The notes under the pieces: model-generated
Database searches by the model: none
Told to the model about the DNA's origin: nothing
The model's input: only the letters and a program-made list of their open reading frames with translations
Program-made: the position numbers and the translations under genes
Assembly (NCBI GenBank): GCA_037954325.1
Contig: JBBMNZ010000001.1
Location: forward strand, 13,706,758-13,770,757
Length of the DNA stretch: 64,000 nt
Reading direction: 5' to 3'
Source of the DNA: Fistularia commersonii
Lineage: Eukaryota > Chordata > Actinopteri > Syngnathiformes > Fistulariidae
In this document: in pieces, positions 22,081 to 34,189 of the stretch
Position numbering within the stretch: the first letter of the stretch is position 1
Layout: every line of letters starts with the position of its first letter

Positions 22081-22086
<6 letters not shown>

Positions 22087-24808
22087 CATACAGTGTGTGA
22101 GATTATACATAGGCTAAAAATTGCAATGCTTGACTCAGCATTCTCTCTATTTTGAGAAGAAAGCCATGACCCTTCAAAAGTTAGCCCAGTTACAGTGGGC
22201 AGACAGATGATTTATTACTCAGACATCAGTGCACTTTGGGGAATTGGGCCATTGCGACATACCCATAGGTTAACTGAATCTACTAACTTTAATGAACACA
22301 CTGAAACTAATTAGGAAAAGATGTGGAACATCCCATCATGTCTCCCTAATTGCAGTGAGGGACACAGACAGCACAATGACATCCAGCATAGACGATGCTC
22401 CTTTCAAAAATGGAAAACAACCACCATGGTGCCTGAAGGATACACAAAAGCCACTGTCAAACACAACTCCATTAATTCCCCTGATCATTATATGAGGCTT
22501 ATTAAGTTCCTAATGATGGCCAAAAGGTCTAAAGGGAAAGAGTAGAGCCAGACTATTGTTAGAGACTAACAACAAATGACAAAAAATGTACTTTTTAGAA
22601 ATGTTTTTGAGCTCAAGATGAGATTATATCTTTACAGGCAAGGTAGTGGATGAATGTAACAAGGGAAATCCAGTGCATAGTTTTGCCAAGAGAATCATTA
22701 TCCCTCTGGCCTGTCTTCTGCTGCCCTTTAACAATAATGCTGTTTTAGCTTCACGTGATGACTCTTTATCTCTCTCTGTTGCGTGAAGAGGACAAGAGAG
22801 ATGCACAGCCTGCAGCTGATACAAGGATAATGAATTTGTGTGCAACATTATGCTCGGTAAAAGTACCAGCACTGAGTGGAACGTCTACATTTCTGCCACA
22901 AAATAAAGCCGCGGATGCACATTATTCAGTCTACAGAATGAAATATTTATGTCCTGGAAATACCCAATGAGCTTATTTTATAGTGTTTGCTTGTGGCTTG
23001 CTCCTGCTGTCCTACCAGAAAATGCAACCATTTCAAATAGCTCCCCGTAGGGACACACTTTGGATAGATGCAAAAACACTTACCACTCTCAAAATCATCC
23101 TTCTTAGAAAACCAAAATATATTCTCTATTGATTTTTTTAGCTGTTATAGTAAATGAGTGCTCCTACGACCTTTTAGTCATTGCATTAATAATGGTACCT
23201 AATAACAGGGACAGCGGAATACAACTTTCATTTGCATGTTGTTTGAGTGAGATGTATATACGTAAATATACAATTCTCTAATGCATGAAAATGATTCATT
23301 CTCCCCCGCCCCTCCACAAAACAACAAAAAAACACCATCACCATTTTTTTCTATAGGTGTATTTTGGTCATGACTGAGACTTGAATACAGTACCAGTTGT
23401 CACAAGAAGTAACCCCATCGTATGCAAAAATACAGGATTATTATTAATATGAAAACAAGATGATATTGATGTGTGTCACAATAACGTCCATATACAAAAT
23501 AAACCGGTCCCATTACTGATAATTAAGGGGAGGCAGAGGACTCGATTTTGTCATTCAAATCACCACTTGGTAAAATACAGTCTAATCACATGATCTGAGC
23601 CATCTAAATGCTTTAATTAGGATGAATTAGATTGGGTTTTATCTGAGAGAAACTACCGTTACTGCTGTCTTATCACTCAATGACTTTGAGACAGGAGCCT
23701 TGGCTGAATGGATGGATATGATATAATGATGATGTCAAGTATGTGAGAATTACAGAGGGGTTCAAAATCCATCTTCTTTGATTTGCATCTTGAAATGCTG
23801 GTCCATTTCTGCAGGAAAGCAGGGGGTCTCATCTATTAGATAGAAGGTAATGCAGAAAAATAAGCATTTTTGCTTGTTGAGTTTTGCATTAAGTGAAGTG
23901 AATAAGTAATTTATTTTTGATTGCATTAAAGTCCAATTAAAGGACTGCTAGTTTGTTGGTGTTTTACGTAACATTTATAATGAAACAGTTGTAGACTATC
24001 TTTGCCAGACAATTACAGAAAAGAGAGACATCAGAAGAGGAAAATTGATCATGGCAAAATCAATGCAGTCAAGTGTGCCAGGAACAATCTGCACAGCCAT
24101 CTGAAACCCCACAGTGAAAGTGAAGCAAAATTTGCAGGGAAAGACAAGGCACAGAGCAAGGATTAGAGGAAGTAGTCAGAAGAGAGTGCTAAGAATCCTC
24201 TATGAAGGTAAGTAAAACAGGAAATTCAGTGCTTGTCTAAGACTTGTCCATAACTAAATGCTCTGACACTCATGTCTCCCACTGTTTCCTCCAACCTCTT
24301 GCACATAGTTTGATTCCCCAACTTTAGGACAGGAAGTAGGACAGGAATAGAAAAAAAATCACTAAAATCAGAGAGACAGCATGTTTGTTGATTTTTGTGA
24401 ATCTCTATTGTTTTAAGTATTATTAAAAAAGGGAAAAAAGTTGCTTTTCTTTAAAAGCTTTGCTTTGCTCATAATTTTGTGATCCACAAAGCTTTATTGT
24501 TTTAAAAAAGAAATCTTAACATTACAAATCCAGCATTTCTTTAGTTTTTTTTTATATTATTCCATCCAAGCGAATTCCATCAAATAATTGGTCAGTGAAA
24601 GGGGAAAGCATGTTATACCTACTTGCTACAAGTCACCTAATAGATTTAGCAATGGGCAGAAAAGGGAAAATATTACTGCACTTCAATCCACTGATGAAGG
24701 GCGGTGGATACATTGCTGGAACTTGCAATGTTACTGTCTGTAATACTGTAATACTTTGTATACAAGCTTAGGCTATGAATCAAATATGAAATCATCTGCA
24801 CACACATG

Positions 24809-24809
<1 letters not shown>

Positions 24810-24841
<32 letters not shown>
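24810..24841. repeat. (CA)n microsatellite
   Basis: About 16 CA units. Confidence 0.95.
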
Positions 24842-24845
<4 letters not shown>

Positions 24846-24994
24846 CTTTATCTAAACATACATAAATATATGTACACTAATTTTGAATATGATGCCTGCA
24901 ACACGTTCCAGAAAAACCGGGACAGGGACAATTATACCACTGTATTATATCAACTTTTCTATGAATAACACTAAAAAAGTGTTTTGGCGCAAAG

Positions 24995-25902
24995 AACATT
25001 AATTGTATGATACTTTGTAAGTGGAATTCTTTCCCCTCCTTGCTTCATGTACAACTTCAGTTTCTCAACAGTCCAGGGTCTCTGTCATATTTTGTACTTC
25101 ATAATGCATCATATTATAGGAGACAAGTCTGGACTGCAGGCAGGCCAGTCTAATACCTGCACTCTTTTACTACAAAGTCAAGCTGTTATAATACGTGCAG
25201 AATGTGGCTTGGCATCGTCTTGCTGAAATAAGCTGGGACATCCCTGAAAACGATTCCACTTGGATGGCAGCGTATGTTCTTCCAAAACCTGTATGTATCA
25301 TACAGCATTAATGGTGCCTTCATAGAAGTCCATACTATCATAAAGACTGGCTTTTGAATTTTGCGCCAATAACAATCTGGATGGTCCTTTTCTTCTTTGG
25401 CTCGGAGAACATCCCATCCATTATTTCCCAAAACAATGTGATATTAAGACTCATCAGACCACAGCACACTTTTCCACCTCGTATCAGTCCATTTCAGATG
25501 AGCTCGGGCCCGGAGAGACCAGTGGCATTTCTGGGTGTTGCTGATGTATGGCTTTTGCTTTGCATGGTACAGTTTCAACATGCGTTTGTAGATGCAGTGA
25601 CGAACAGTATTAACCGACAATGGATTTCTGGAGTGTTCCTAAGCCCACATGGCAATATCCTTTATGCAAAGATGCCAGTTTCTAATGTAGACCTGTTTGA
25701 AGGATTGAAGGTCACAGGCATTCAATACTAGTTTTCGGCCTTAACTCTTGAGCAGAGAGTGCACAGAATTTGAACATTGAATATTTTGTCTTTGTTGTGT
25801 ATTCAACTGAATATTGGTTTACAATGAATTTGCATATCATTTTATTCTGTTTTCATTTACATCTTACACAGCATCCCACCTTCATTGGCATTAGAGTTTG
25901 TA
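24995..25902 (-). mobile_element. Tc1/mariner-like transposon remnant
   Basis: On the minus strand a broken transposase frame reads YIQVLEEHTLPSKWNRFQ, then QQDDAKPHSAR and DWPACSPDLSP, motifs of the Tc1/mariner DDE catalytic region. The right end (about 25860-25902) looks like the conserved terminus of a family common in fish; the left end is not certain. Frameshifts and in-frame stops rule out activity. Confidence 0.8.
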
Positions 25903-26008
25903 GAGTTTTTCTGACAGATACTGTGATTATGATGCTGGACCTTGTATGAAAACACAGAGAGAGCAGTAGATATTCATGAAAAGCATGCATTATTTACTGA
26001 ATTATATA

Positions 26009-27597
26009 CAAAATTGGCCAAATTTGCATATTGTGATAAAGTTAATTATTTTCCATAATGTAATGATAAAAATTAAACTTTCATATATTTTAGATTCACT
26101 GCACAGCAACTGAAATATTTCAGGTCTTTTATTGTTTTAATACTGATGATTTTGGCATACAGCTCATGAAAACCCAAAATTCCTATCTCAAAAAATTAGC
26201 ATATCATGAAAAGGTACTCTAACCTAATCATCTGAATCAACAAATTAACTCTAAACACCTGCAAAAGACTCCTGAATTTAAAAAAAACTCCCAGTCCGGT
26301 TCATTACTCAAAACCCCAATCATGGGTAAGACTGCCGGCCTGACTGCTGTCCAGAAGGCCATCATTGACACCCTCAAGCAAGAGGGTAAGACACAGAAAG
26401 AAATCTCTGATAGAATAGGCTGTTCCCAGAGTGCTGTATCAAGGCACCTCGGTGGGACGTCTATGGAAAGGAAAGTGTGGCAGAAAATGTTGCACAACCA
26501 GAAGAGGTGACCGGACCCTGAGGACGATTGCGGAGAAGGGCCGATTCCAGACCCTGGGGGAGCGGTGGAAGCAGCGGACTGAGTCTGGAGTAGAAACATC
26601 CAGAGCCACCGTGCACAGGTGTGTGCAGGAAATGGGCTACAGGTGCCGCATTCCCCAGGTCAAGCCACTTTTGAACCAGAAACAGCGGCAGAAGCACTTG
26701 ACCTGGGCTACAGAGAAACAGCACTGGACTGTTGCTCAGTGGTCCAAAGTACTTTTTTCGGATGAAAGCAAATTTTGCATATCATTCGGAAATCAAGGTG
26801 TCAATGTCTGGAGGAGGACTGGTTAGAGGGAAATGCCAAAATGTCTGAAGTCCAGTCTCAAGTACCCACAGTCAGTGATGCTCTGGGGTGCCATGTCAGC
26901 TGCTGGTGTTGGTCCACTGTGTTTTATCAAGGGCAGGGTCAATGCAGCTAGTTATCAGGAGATTTTGGAGCACTGCATGCTTCCGTCCGCTGAAAAGCTT
27001 TATGGAGATGAAGATTTCATTTTTCAGCACAGCCTGGCACCTGCTCACAGTGCCGAAACCACTGGTAAATGATTTACTGACCATGGTATTACTGTGGTCA
27101 ACTGGCCTGCCAACTCTCCTGACCTGAACCCCATTGAGAATCTGTGGGATATTCTGATGAGGAAGTTGAGAGACACCAGACCCAACACTGGGGATGAGCT
27201 TAAGGCCGCTATCAAAGCATCCTCGGCCTCCATAACACCTCAGCATTGCCACCGGATGGTTGCATCCATGCCACGCCGCATTGAAGCAGTCATTTCTTCA
27301 AAAGGATTCCCAACCAAGTATTGAGTGCATAACTGAACATACTATTTGAATGTTGACTTTTTGGTATCAAAACCCCTTTTTTTAATTGGTCGGATGACAT
27401 ATGCTAATTTTTTGGGTTCGGAATTTTTGGTTTTTCTTAACTTTTTTGCCAAAATTATCAACATTAAACAATGAAAGGCTTGAACTACTTCAGTTGCGTG
27501 TAATGCATCTAAAATATATGAAAGTTTAATTTTTATCATTACATTATGGAAAATAATAAACTTTATCACAATGTGCTAATTTTTTGAGAAGGACCTG
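26009..27597 (+). mobile_element. Tc1-like transposon with long terminal inverted repeats
   Basis: A near-complete element with inverted repeats of about 200 bases (from about 26009 and to 27597) and TA at both ends (26007-26008 and 27598-27599). The right tip ends GGACCTG, but the matching left tip is degraded. The repeats share the stretch GATAAAATTAAAC-like and CATATATTTTAGAT bases. Between them lies a broken transposase gene. The family is abundant in fish, and this copy is inactive. Confidence 0.92.
26322..27324 (+). pseudogene. Tc1-like transposase, disrupted
   Basis: Starts MGKTAGLTAVQKAIIDTLKQ with a helix-turn-helix (EISDRIGCSQSAVSRHL). A frameshift follows near 26460, a stop occurs after WRRTG near 26824, and another after AETTGK near 27070. 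Conserved pieces include LFSDESKFCI (first catalytic Asp) and PDLNPIENLW (final acidic residue). The second catalytic Asp, usually in a QQD- or QHD-type motif, is replaced by Ser in FQHSLAPAHS (27031-27033). It would normally cut and paste the element, but here it is dead. Confidence 0.92.
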
Positions 27598-27747
27598 TAT
27601 CAGTGTTTACAGCTGCCCCTCATAGTCATTGATTAATATAACATGAAGGTGCTATAAAAATGTAACTTAACTTTGAAAGGCAACATAGAACCAGGGATTC
27701 TCACAGGTATTGTGGCAGACACTAAAAGGAGTGGCATCTCACCCCAC

Positions 27748-27780
27748 CTGTATATCTACCCCAGCGTGGTAGATATACAG
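27748..27780. repeat. perfect 13-bp hairpin
   Basis: The arms 27748-27760 (CTGTATATCTACC) and 27768-27780 are exact reverse complements around CCAGCGT. It lies about 150 bases right of the Tc1-like element. Confidence 0.9.
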
Positions 27781-28639
27781 CGTAAAGAATTTCCTGCTCC
27801 GGACGTATGGTGTGTCTGCAACAGAGCAGGCGTACAGGCTGCTGTCCATGTCTGGTCTGGGAGACGGGTCTGCCTTGGATCTTATGAAGAACATGTCACT
27901 TTCGAAAGAGTTTGGGCGGCTGCTTGAGTGCCGTGTGTGTGTTGATATCACCTGCAGCTCAGTGCTGATACATCACTGAAAGGTCAGGAATAGCGATCGT
28001 ACTATCATTCCTGCAGGGTGTCTACTCTGTATTTCCTTTGAAGGTCAGCTCCCTGGGAAAAAAATGTTGAGAGCAAGCTGTATAGACACTGCATGATGAA
28101 AGAGGTAAATTGAAATTCAGCGCCTTTTCCGTATCAAAACCAGTTGCTTTTATTTTACTGCACAACCTTGAGGCAGCAGAAATGGCAAACGATGAGGCGG
28201 CTATTGACAAAGATTTCAATGAACAAGTAGCTGAAGTGTTTTGTGGGTGCTGAATTCTACTGACAGAATATAAAACTTCTCCAACACATAATCTAAAAAT
28301 TACTACTGGGAAATGTTCTCTGTCTCTTTTCTGTAAATCACATGCAAGTGCTACCCTTTTGATACCATACTTAAATGCTGATAGATGGATGCATTCAGCT
28401 CTATTCATTGAAGCATAATCATGTGTGGATGTACTCAAGTTTCATGGTTTCTCAAGTTTCATTTTCTAATATCTGTGGGCCACTAGCCCATAGGGGGGCA
28501 CAGTTTAATGTGAATTGATGCCCACCCCAACCATTAGCAGTGTATCCACCTTCTTCACAGCAAGATAATTAGAGGGGAAGATGATCCTTTTATTCTTAAC
28601 ACCAGACAGACAATAGACAAACCAGAGGTAAACCTGCAC

Positions 28640-28765
28640 TGCAATGGAGTTGTGGGTCAGGTGGAAGATTCGCCACCCAGTAATCGGTTTGACCCTTGTC
28701 TCTTCCACTGTGTTGAAGTGTCCTTCCCCAATAAAACAAGCAAGTAATTACTCCTGATGCTGTAT
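28640..28765. repeat. dispersed fish repeat fragment
   Basis: Contains GAAGTGTCCTTCCCCAA and then TACTCCTGATGCTG and GTATGAATGTGTGAAT, matching in order a repeat I recognise as common in fish genomes. The class is uncertain. Confidence 0.55.
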
Positions 28766-31679
28766 GAATGTGTGAATATTCTGGCACAAAGTATGGCAGT
28801 CCCTGCCAGTTACTGGGTAAGTGTGCTGTAATGTGTTTGGAGTGGGTCTGTAGAAGAAAAAAACACCATATTAATATGGTCCACATTGATGATCTCAACG
28901 GATTAAAGCACAAACGGATAATGCACAACATTTATCTTTTTATTGAATTAATGTTTTGTAATGTAATGTTTCCAGATTGGAGGATATACACAATTGATAA
29001 GGGTGGACGGCACAGACCTGTGCAGCTCCAAATTTCTCCACCTCAAATCAGCTACTGGCATTTCAGACGGACTCAGACTCTGGCATCCTAGTGGAATCAG
29101 GAAATGTGCTGCACTAACTGTGGGGCCACTCATGTAGACTATAAGTGAGGACAGGATATACATGGCTTCCACTTTTGCTGTGCTCTTTGTTTTGAAATGT
29201 TATCAGCTTGCCTCACAAAACTATACAGTGCTGAGGATTTGTTACTTTTGTTTTTGGGACAGTGTGAGCAAGACTGCAATTACTTGCAACAATCCCACAT
29301 GAAACTGCAGTGGAGAAGTAGACTGGCAGAGAAGAAACAATAAAAATAATGAGCAAAAGCAAGCTTACTGTGGCCACAACAGTTCAGAGTACTCTCTTAA
29401 GAATTTAGGAGCACTTGATGGTCCCATTATAAATCTAAAAATGAATGGAGCACATCATCGCATACCTTATGTCTCAGGCATGCCAGTTTCTTGTCTCTAT
29501 CAAATTGTTGTGACCAGTATATTTTGCTTTTTTCAAATCTTCCTTTTAAAATTCCACATTTGTTTTAGTGCCAGTTAATGATGTCATAACCATTGGTTAA
29601 TAAACCACAATATAAAGGTTAAATATAAATGCTACATCAATTCACTTTATTCAGCATTTGTTTACATCTCATGAATCTTCGCTCTCATAGTGACTTCTAA
29701 TAATAATATGTCTTTGGATGTTCAATTGGCCTGTACCACTGTGAAACAGAAACATGTTCATTTGTATGCTGTGAAATTTTCAAACTGAGATATTCGCATA
29801 AAAACATCACATGCCATTTCCTGTTACTCTCACACTCACTTGCACAAACTAACTTACAGCTTCATGTGGAACTCTGCCATTTGATTTTCATGTTAGACTT
29901 GTGGGAAGTAATAGTCTATATTTTACTCCTTTGTAAAGGAGTGAAACTAGATCCAAACATTCTGAGTCATACTACATGAATCCAAAACTGCAGGTTTTGA
30001 AATTCAGGCATCACCAGTGAGTTCGAAGAATATCCCAGGATAACGTGCTTGTTTCCTCTGAATGTGCACTCTTACTCTCCTTTCGGCCTCCTGCCTCAAA
30101 CTTGGTAACCATGGCTACCGTAGGTATCAGTTTATCACCTATTTAAAGAAATATCATCTCTTATCGTTTTTATATGGAACCCCACACAAAATCTGTACGA
30201 GGACTGCACAGCATATTCTAATATAGACACTTCACTCGGTTGTGAAATATCAAACTAATGTCTTTATAGCACCAGCACTGTAAACAAAAGGATCAGGTTA
30301 TTATCAGCAGGAGTGGCGTTTTGCACATGGAAGACATGGAGCTGTAAACCATGCCTTCTACATTATGTCCAATATTTGTATATGATTAGTCAGAAGTACT
30401 CAGTCAGTAAAGTGTAGGGTCATCATGGTTTGCCTAGCAACAGACCGCCCGCCAAGTAGCTTTAATTCATATGAGTATGGCCAACAAAGCTTAAAGTGAA
30501 TGTCACCAGTGCAATGTTTGCAACTTTTAACAAGGTGTTATGACATTGCAGGTTGGTTTGTCTGTTTTGCAATTGCATACTGTAGTTTGTGGTGGGGAGA
30601 CTGGCCGACAGAACCCCAGAATCCTTTGCGACTCTGATGACCTTTGGGAGCTTCTCATGGTTCTGTGTTCAAGAACTTTATTGTATGAATAGTTGTACAA
30701 TGTTGTTGTTGATATGTGACACTAACCTGCACCATTAGTTGTCATAATGGAGGGCTCACCCTTAGTTTAACTATTGGCGTTGCGACCCCCGACCCCTGCA
30801 GTTCCCAGTTTCCTCAGTTGTTAGGTGTCAAATTAAAACCGTCTTCTAAAGAGCATTATCCTGTCAACAATCCATCCTTGACTCCATTTGTAACTTTGTG
30901 AAACCCCAGCTCACCACAATGCCTCTGAAAGGTAATAAATTACAACATTTGGAATCATTTAAAATCCAAGTGACAACATCTTTTGCCCTTCGTGTTGTGA
31001 TATTGTATTGCGGTGCCCATGGTGATTTAAAGAGCCATGTTTAAACTAATCAGATTAGATGTCTTGTTCTGTCTGTTGGTCCATCGGCACCAGGAAGCAG
31101 TAATATCTTGGATTTGGATGAAATTCAAGAAAGACTTCTTGTACTGTACTTTCGCTTAGCCTCATATCAAAATTAATAGCATGTCTGTGGAGGTTCCCAG
31201 TCATCCAGGTCATGGTGAACTCTTGTCAAAATCTTTTTGTCATGGCAACTGCACTTGAATTTGTGCACTTGAAGATGTTTCTAGAGGCTTCTTCGGTTCA
31301 AAATTAATAGCCTGTTCTTGGGTACCCAGATTTTTCGAGGCCAGCATGAAGCAAGTTCACTAACTTCAGTACATGCAGTGCCTTTTCTAGCCTACGGGGT
31401 GGTTGATAACAGACTTGATGCGAAAATCATTGATATTATTGATACTTTTTGCGATCGCTCCTATTGCTGCAGAACAGTATGGATAGCCGCCAGCTCAGGG
31501 TGGTGTATGACAACCGTGACGTATACAGAAAGTCATCTTTGTGGCTTTTTAATCAGGAGATCTCATTCCTCCCTACACTGATGATCTCAGAGAATACTGG
31601 ATGGTGAATACTTTGCTGATGTCAAAAACAAAAAAATGACAAAAAAAAAAAACAACATTACATCGAAAACACTATCTGA

Positions 31680-31732
31680 CACATCTATTTACAAATAGAT
31701 GTGCCATATAAACTATTTCATTGATAGTTTAT
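31680..31732. repeat. two adjacent perfect hairpins
   Basis: Arms 31680-31690 and 31693-31703 pair perfectly (11 bp, 2-base gap); arms 31708-31716 and 31724-31732 also pair perfectly (9 bp). ATGTGC at 31699-31704 can instead pair with GCACAT at 31736-31741, so the folds compete. This may be the core of a small inverted-repeat transposon. Confidence 0.85.
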
Positions 31733-31929
31733 GCAGCACATTTAAAAAGTGTATCTACCTCTGACTGGTTGGAAATAGGTCATTATAAAATGAATGAGAG
31801 ATTAAAAGGGACCTGATTAAATCCCCATCTGAGCCATCACTCAACATAATGAGCACTTCAATAAAACATGGATATGGAGATAAAATATGTATACCTCCAG
31901 CAGTCTCCAGTTAAGGTTACCTATTCACT

Positions 31930-32940
31930 CCTCTCCAATTCGCCTATAGGGCTCACACAGGGGTGGATGAAGCCAAGATCTTCCTCACTAAGTCCTTACA
32001 CAGATACCTGGAACCCCCCCACAACACAGTCAGGCTCCTTTTTGGTGACAACACTACTCCTGTCACTGTTGTCTGATCTTTCCCTCCACCATGGTTCAGT
32101 CCTCCAGGACTTCATGCTCTGGTGCGATGCCTCCTGCCTGAAGCTGAATGTGAGCAAGACTTAGGACGTGGTCATCACGTTCTCCAGTAGGCAGAAGCAA
32201 CTGGCAGAGGCAATCATCACCACCATACAAGGTGAGCCAGTAGAAACGATTAAAGAGTGCAGATATCTGGGCACTGTCTTTGACAACCTCCTGAAGTTCT
32301 CCTCTAACAGGAAATCATCAGGAAATGTCACCAATGGCAGTACCTGCACAGGAAGCTGAGGTCATTTCAGGTTAGCAGCACAATCCTAACCACGTTCTGT
32401 TATGCCTTCATTGAGAACGTATTGACTTTCTCCTTCACCTGCTGGTTCCATTCCATCACCCAACAAGACAGGAATTGCCTGGATTACGCCACCTTGGTCT
32501 GCGCCAAAATAATTGGCCACCTTCTCAGACCTTTCTCCTGCTTCCTTAACAATCAGGTATCAAAAAAGGCCAAAAAGATCCTCGGAGATCGGTCCCACAT
32601 CTTACACCCATCCTTGGAGTGGCTCCCCAGACTCTGCTGCCCTGGCTGCAAAACTCAGGAGAGTCGGGCAACCTTTGTCCCCAGAGCCGTGCAACTCCTC
32701 AATTCCCAACAACCCTACAACCCCACATCGCCAAACCAGCAACCCCCCAGGCAAGCTTACTTGCAGTTTGCACAATTCTGAACAGTAATTTATTTATTAT
32801 TCTATTTTTTTTTTTTGTTTCTTTTTTTATTTTATTCTTTGATGTTCAAAATTTGATGCTGCTACCTTATGTTCCCCAAATTTGCCCCTCAGGGACGAAT
32901 AAAGTTTTTTCTGATTCTGATTCTCACATTCATTAATGTT
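31930..32940 (+). mobile_element. L2-like LINE, internally deleted 3' part
   Basis: Encodes the C-terminal part of a LINE reverse transcriptase in broken frames: LQDFMLWCDASCLKLNVSKT, then GEPVETIKECRYLGTVFDN, then TFSFTCWFHSITQQDRN and KKAKKILGDRSHILHPSLEW. The 3' end is GGGACGAATAAAGT followed by repeated GATTCT units. Comparison with the minus-strand copy at 39.3-40.56 kb shows that the central reverse transcriptase segment is missing here near 32050. Non-functional. Confidence 0.85.
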
Positions 32941-33944
32941 CAGTACTTGTGCTATTCAGTGGGCACACAAGCTGTAGCTCCTCTGGTTTGGGTTGCTCTG
33001 ATTGCTCTATTTGCTGGTGTGATACCCTCATTAAACCATGCAGAAACCCTCTGAATCTCTGTCAATGACGAGAATAAACTACTGAAAGGGTGACTGTTGC
33101 AATGACGACTCCATTATCGAATTCACAAGGAAAATCCACAAATACTGCAATTCAGATGACTTATGCATAAAGTAGCATCTATTATTTAGCTTAACAAGTG
33201 AAAGTAATGTCAATTATAGCACAGGCATATTCATGTATGGTCAGACCAGTTTATATTTTACAGACATAACTTCCTTCTTAATTTTTTGCTTGCTGTCAGG
33301 CTATTATCCTTATCTATTTTTCGTCTCCCATTGATTCTCCCAGTGACTTACTTCAGAGGTTGTCAAATACAGAAGCCAGATATCTTATGTTTAACAGAAT
33401 ATTACTATGGTGTTGCAAAATCAGCCGTTGATTCATCACTGTGATTATGCTGATTACTTTTTCACAGAAAAGAAACTGAATTTCCTTCTAGATTATAAGC
33501 ATTTGATGATAGCAGGCAAACAGGCAACATCATCAGTGGTTGTCTGACCTTTTGACACCAACACGACCTCTTCAATTGTTTATTAGGCCTTCATGATCCA
33601 CAGGGACAGTGTGACTCTTAAAATTGATTTTCAAATGAGGATGAAATTGAATCTGCTGCATGTATTACGTCCTCCCTCACTCAACGGGCATTATTTATCA
33701 GCGAATTGGCTTTCAGTTCTTTCGTGCATACACACATTACCTGTTTGCACCATATCTCGCTTGTTAGGCACAAGTCAGTTCTTTGATGTTGTTTCCCAGG
33801 TTTTAATTCCTTCTTTTTTCATGTTTTGTATCCCAGCTATTTGATAAAGTGGAAGCATTAAACAGATGTTTCTTGTGCAGGTTTCCTCACCTTAGTTGCT
33901 CCCTACACTTTGGCAGTATGGCTTCAATTTTTTTTTTTTTCCTT

Positions 33945-34055
33945 AATTATTATTTTATTCTTTGATGTTCACAATTTGATGCTGCTACCCCATTTGTCCC
34001 CCAACTGTCCCTCAGGAGCAACTAGAGTTTTGTCTGATTCTTATTCTGATTCATT
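33945..34055 (+). mobile_element. L2-like LINE 3' tail
   Basis: The sequence from TTTGATGTTCACAATTTGATG to GATTCTTATTCTGATTC repeats the 3' end of the LINE at 32.8-32.94 kb, without coding sequence. It is a very short 5'-truncated copy. Confidence 0.75.
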
Positions 34056-34189
34056 GTAGTGTGACATGGTCTCATAGTTTTGTATGTTTTTTTGCCATTT
34101 CAGTTTCTATGTGCACAGTTTAGCAGTATCATACTCAAAATTGATTCTTGAATAAAAATGTGATATTACAAGATTCACTGCCACAATGC

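Larger units (their letters stand above)
20870..24990. other. intergenic DNA, no gene seen
   Basis: AT-rich with only short unsupported frames. It holds TA and GT/CA microsatellites at 21.65-21.69, 21.98-22.08 and 24.8 kb. No protein homology was recognised. Confidence 0.6.
27600..31900. other. intergenic DNA, no gene seen
   Basis: No coding sequence was recognised. It contains hairpins at 27748-27780 and 31680-31732 and a dispersed repeat near 28.65-28.76 kb. Confidence 0.6.

Noticed and set aside
22292..22545. Two overlapping open frames of about 70 codons
   Set aside because: No homology, no splice sites and AT-rich composition like the flanks.
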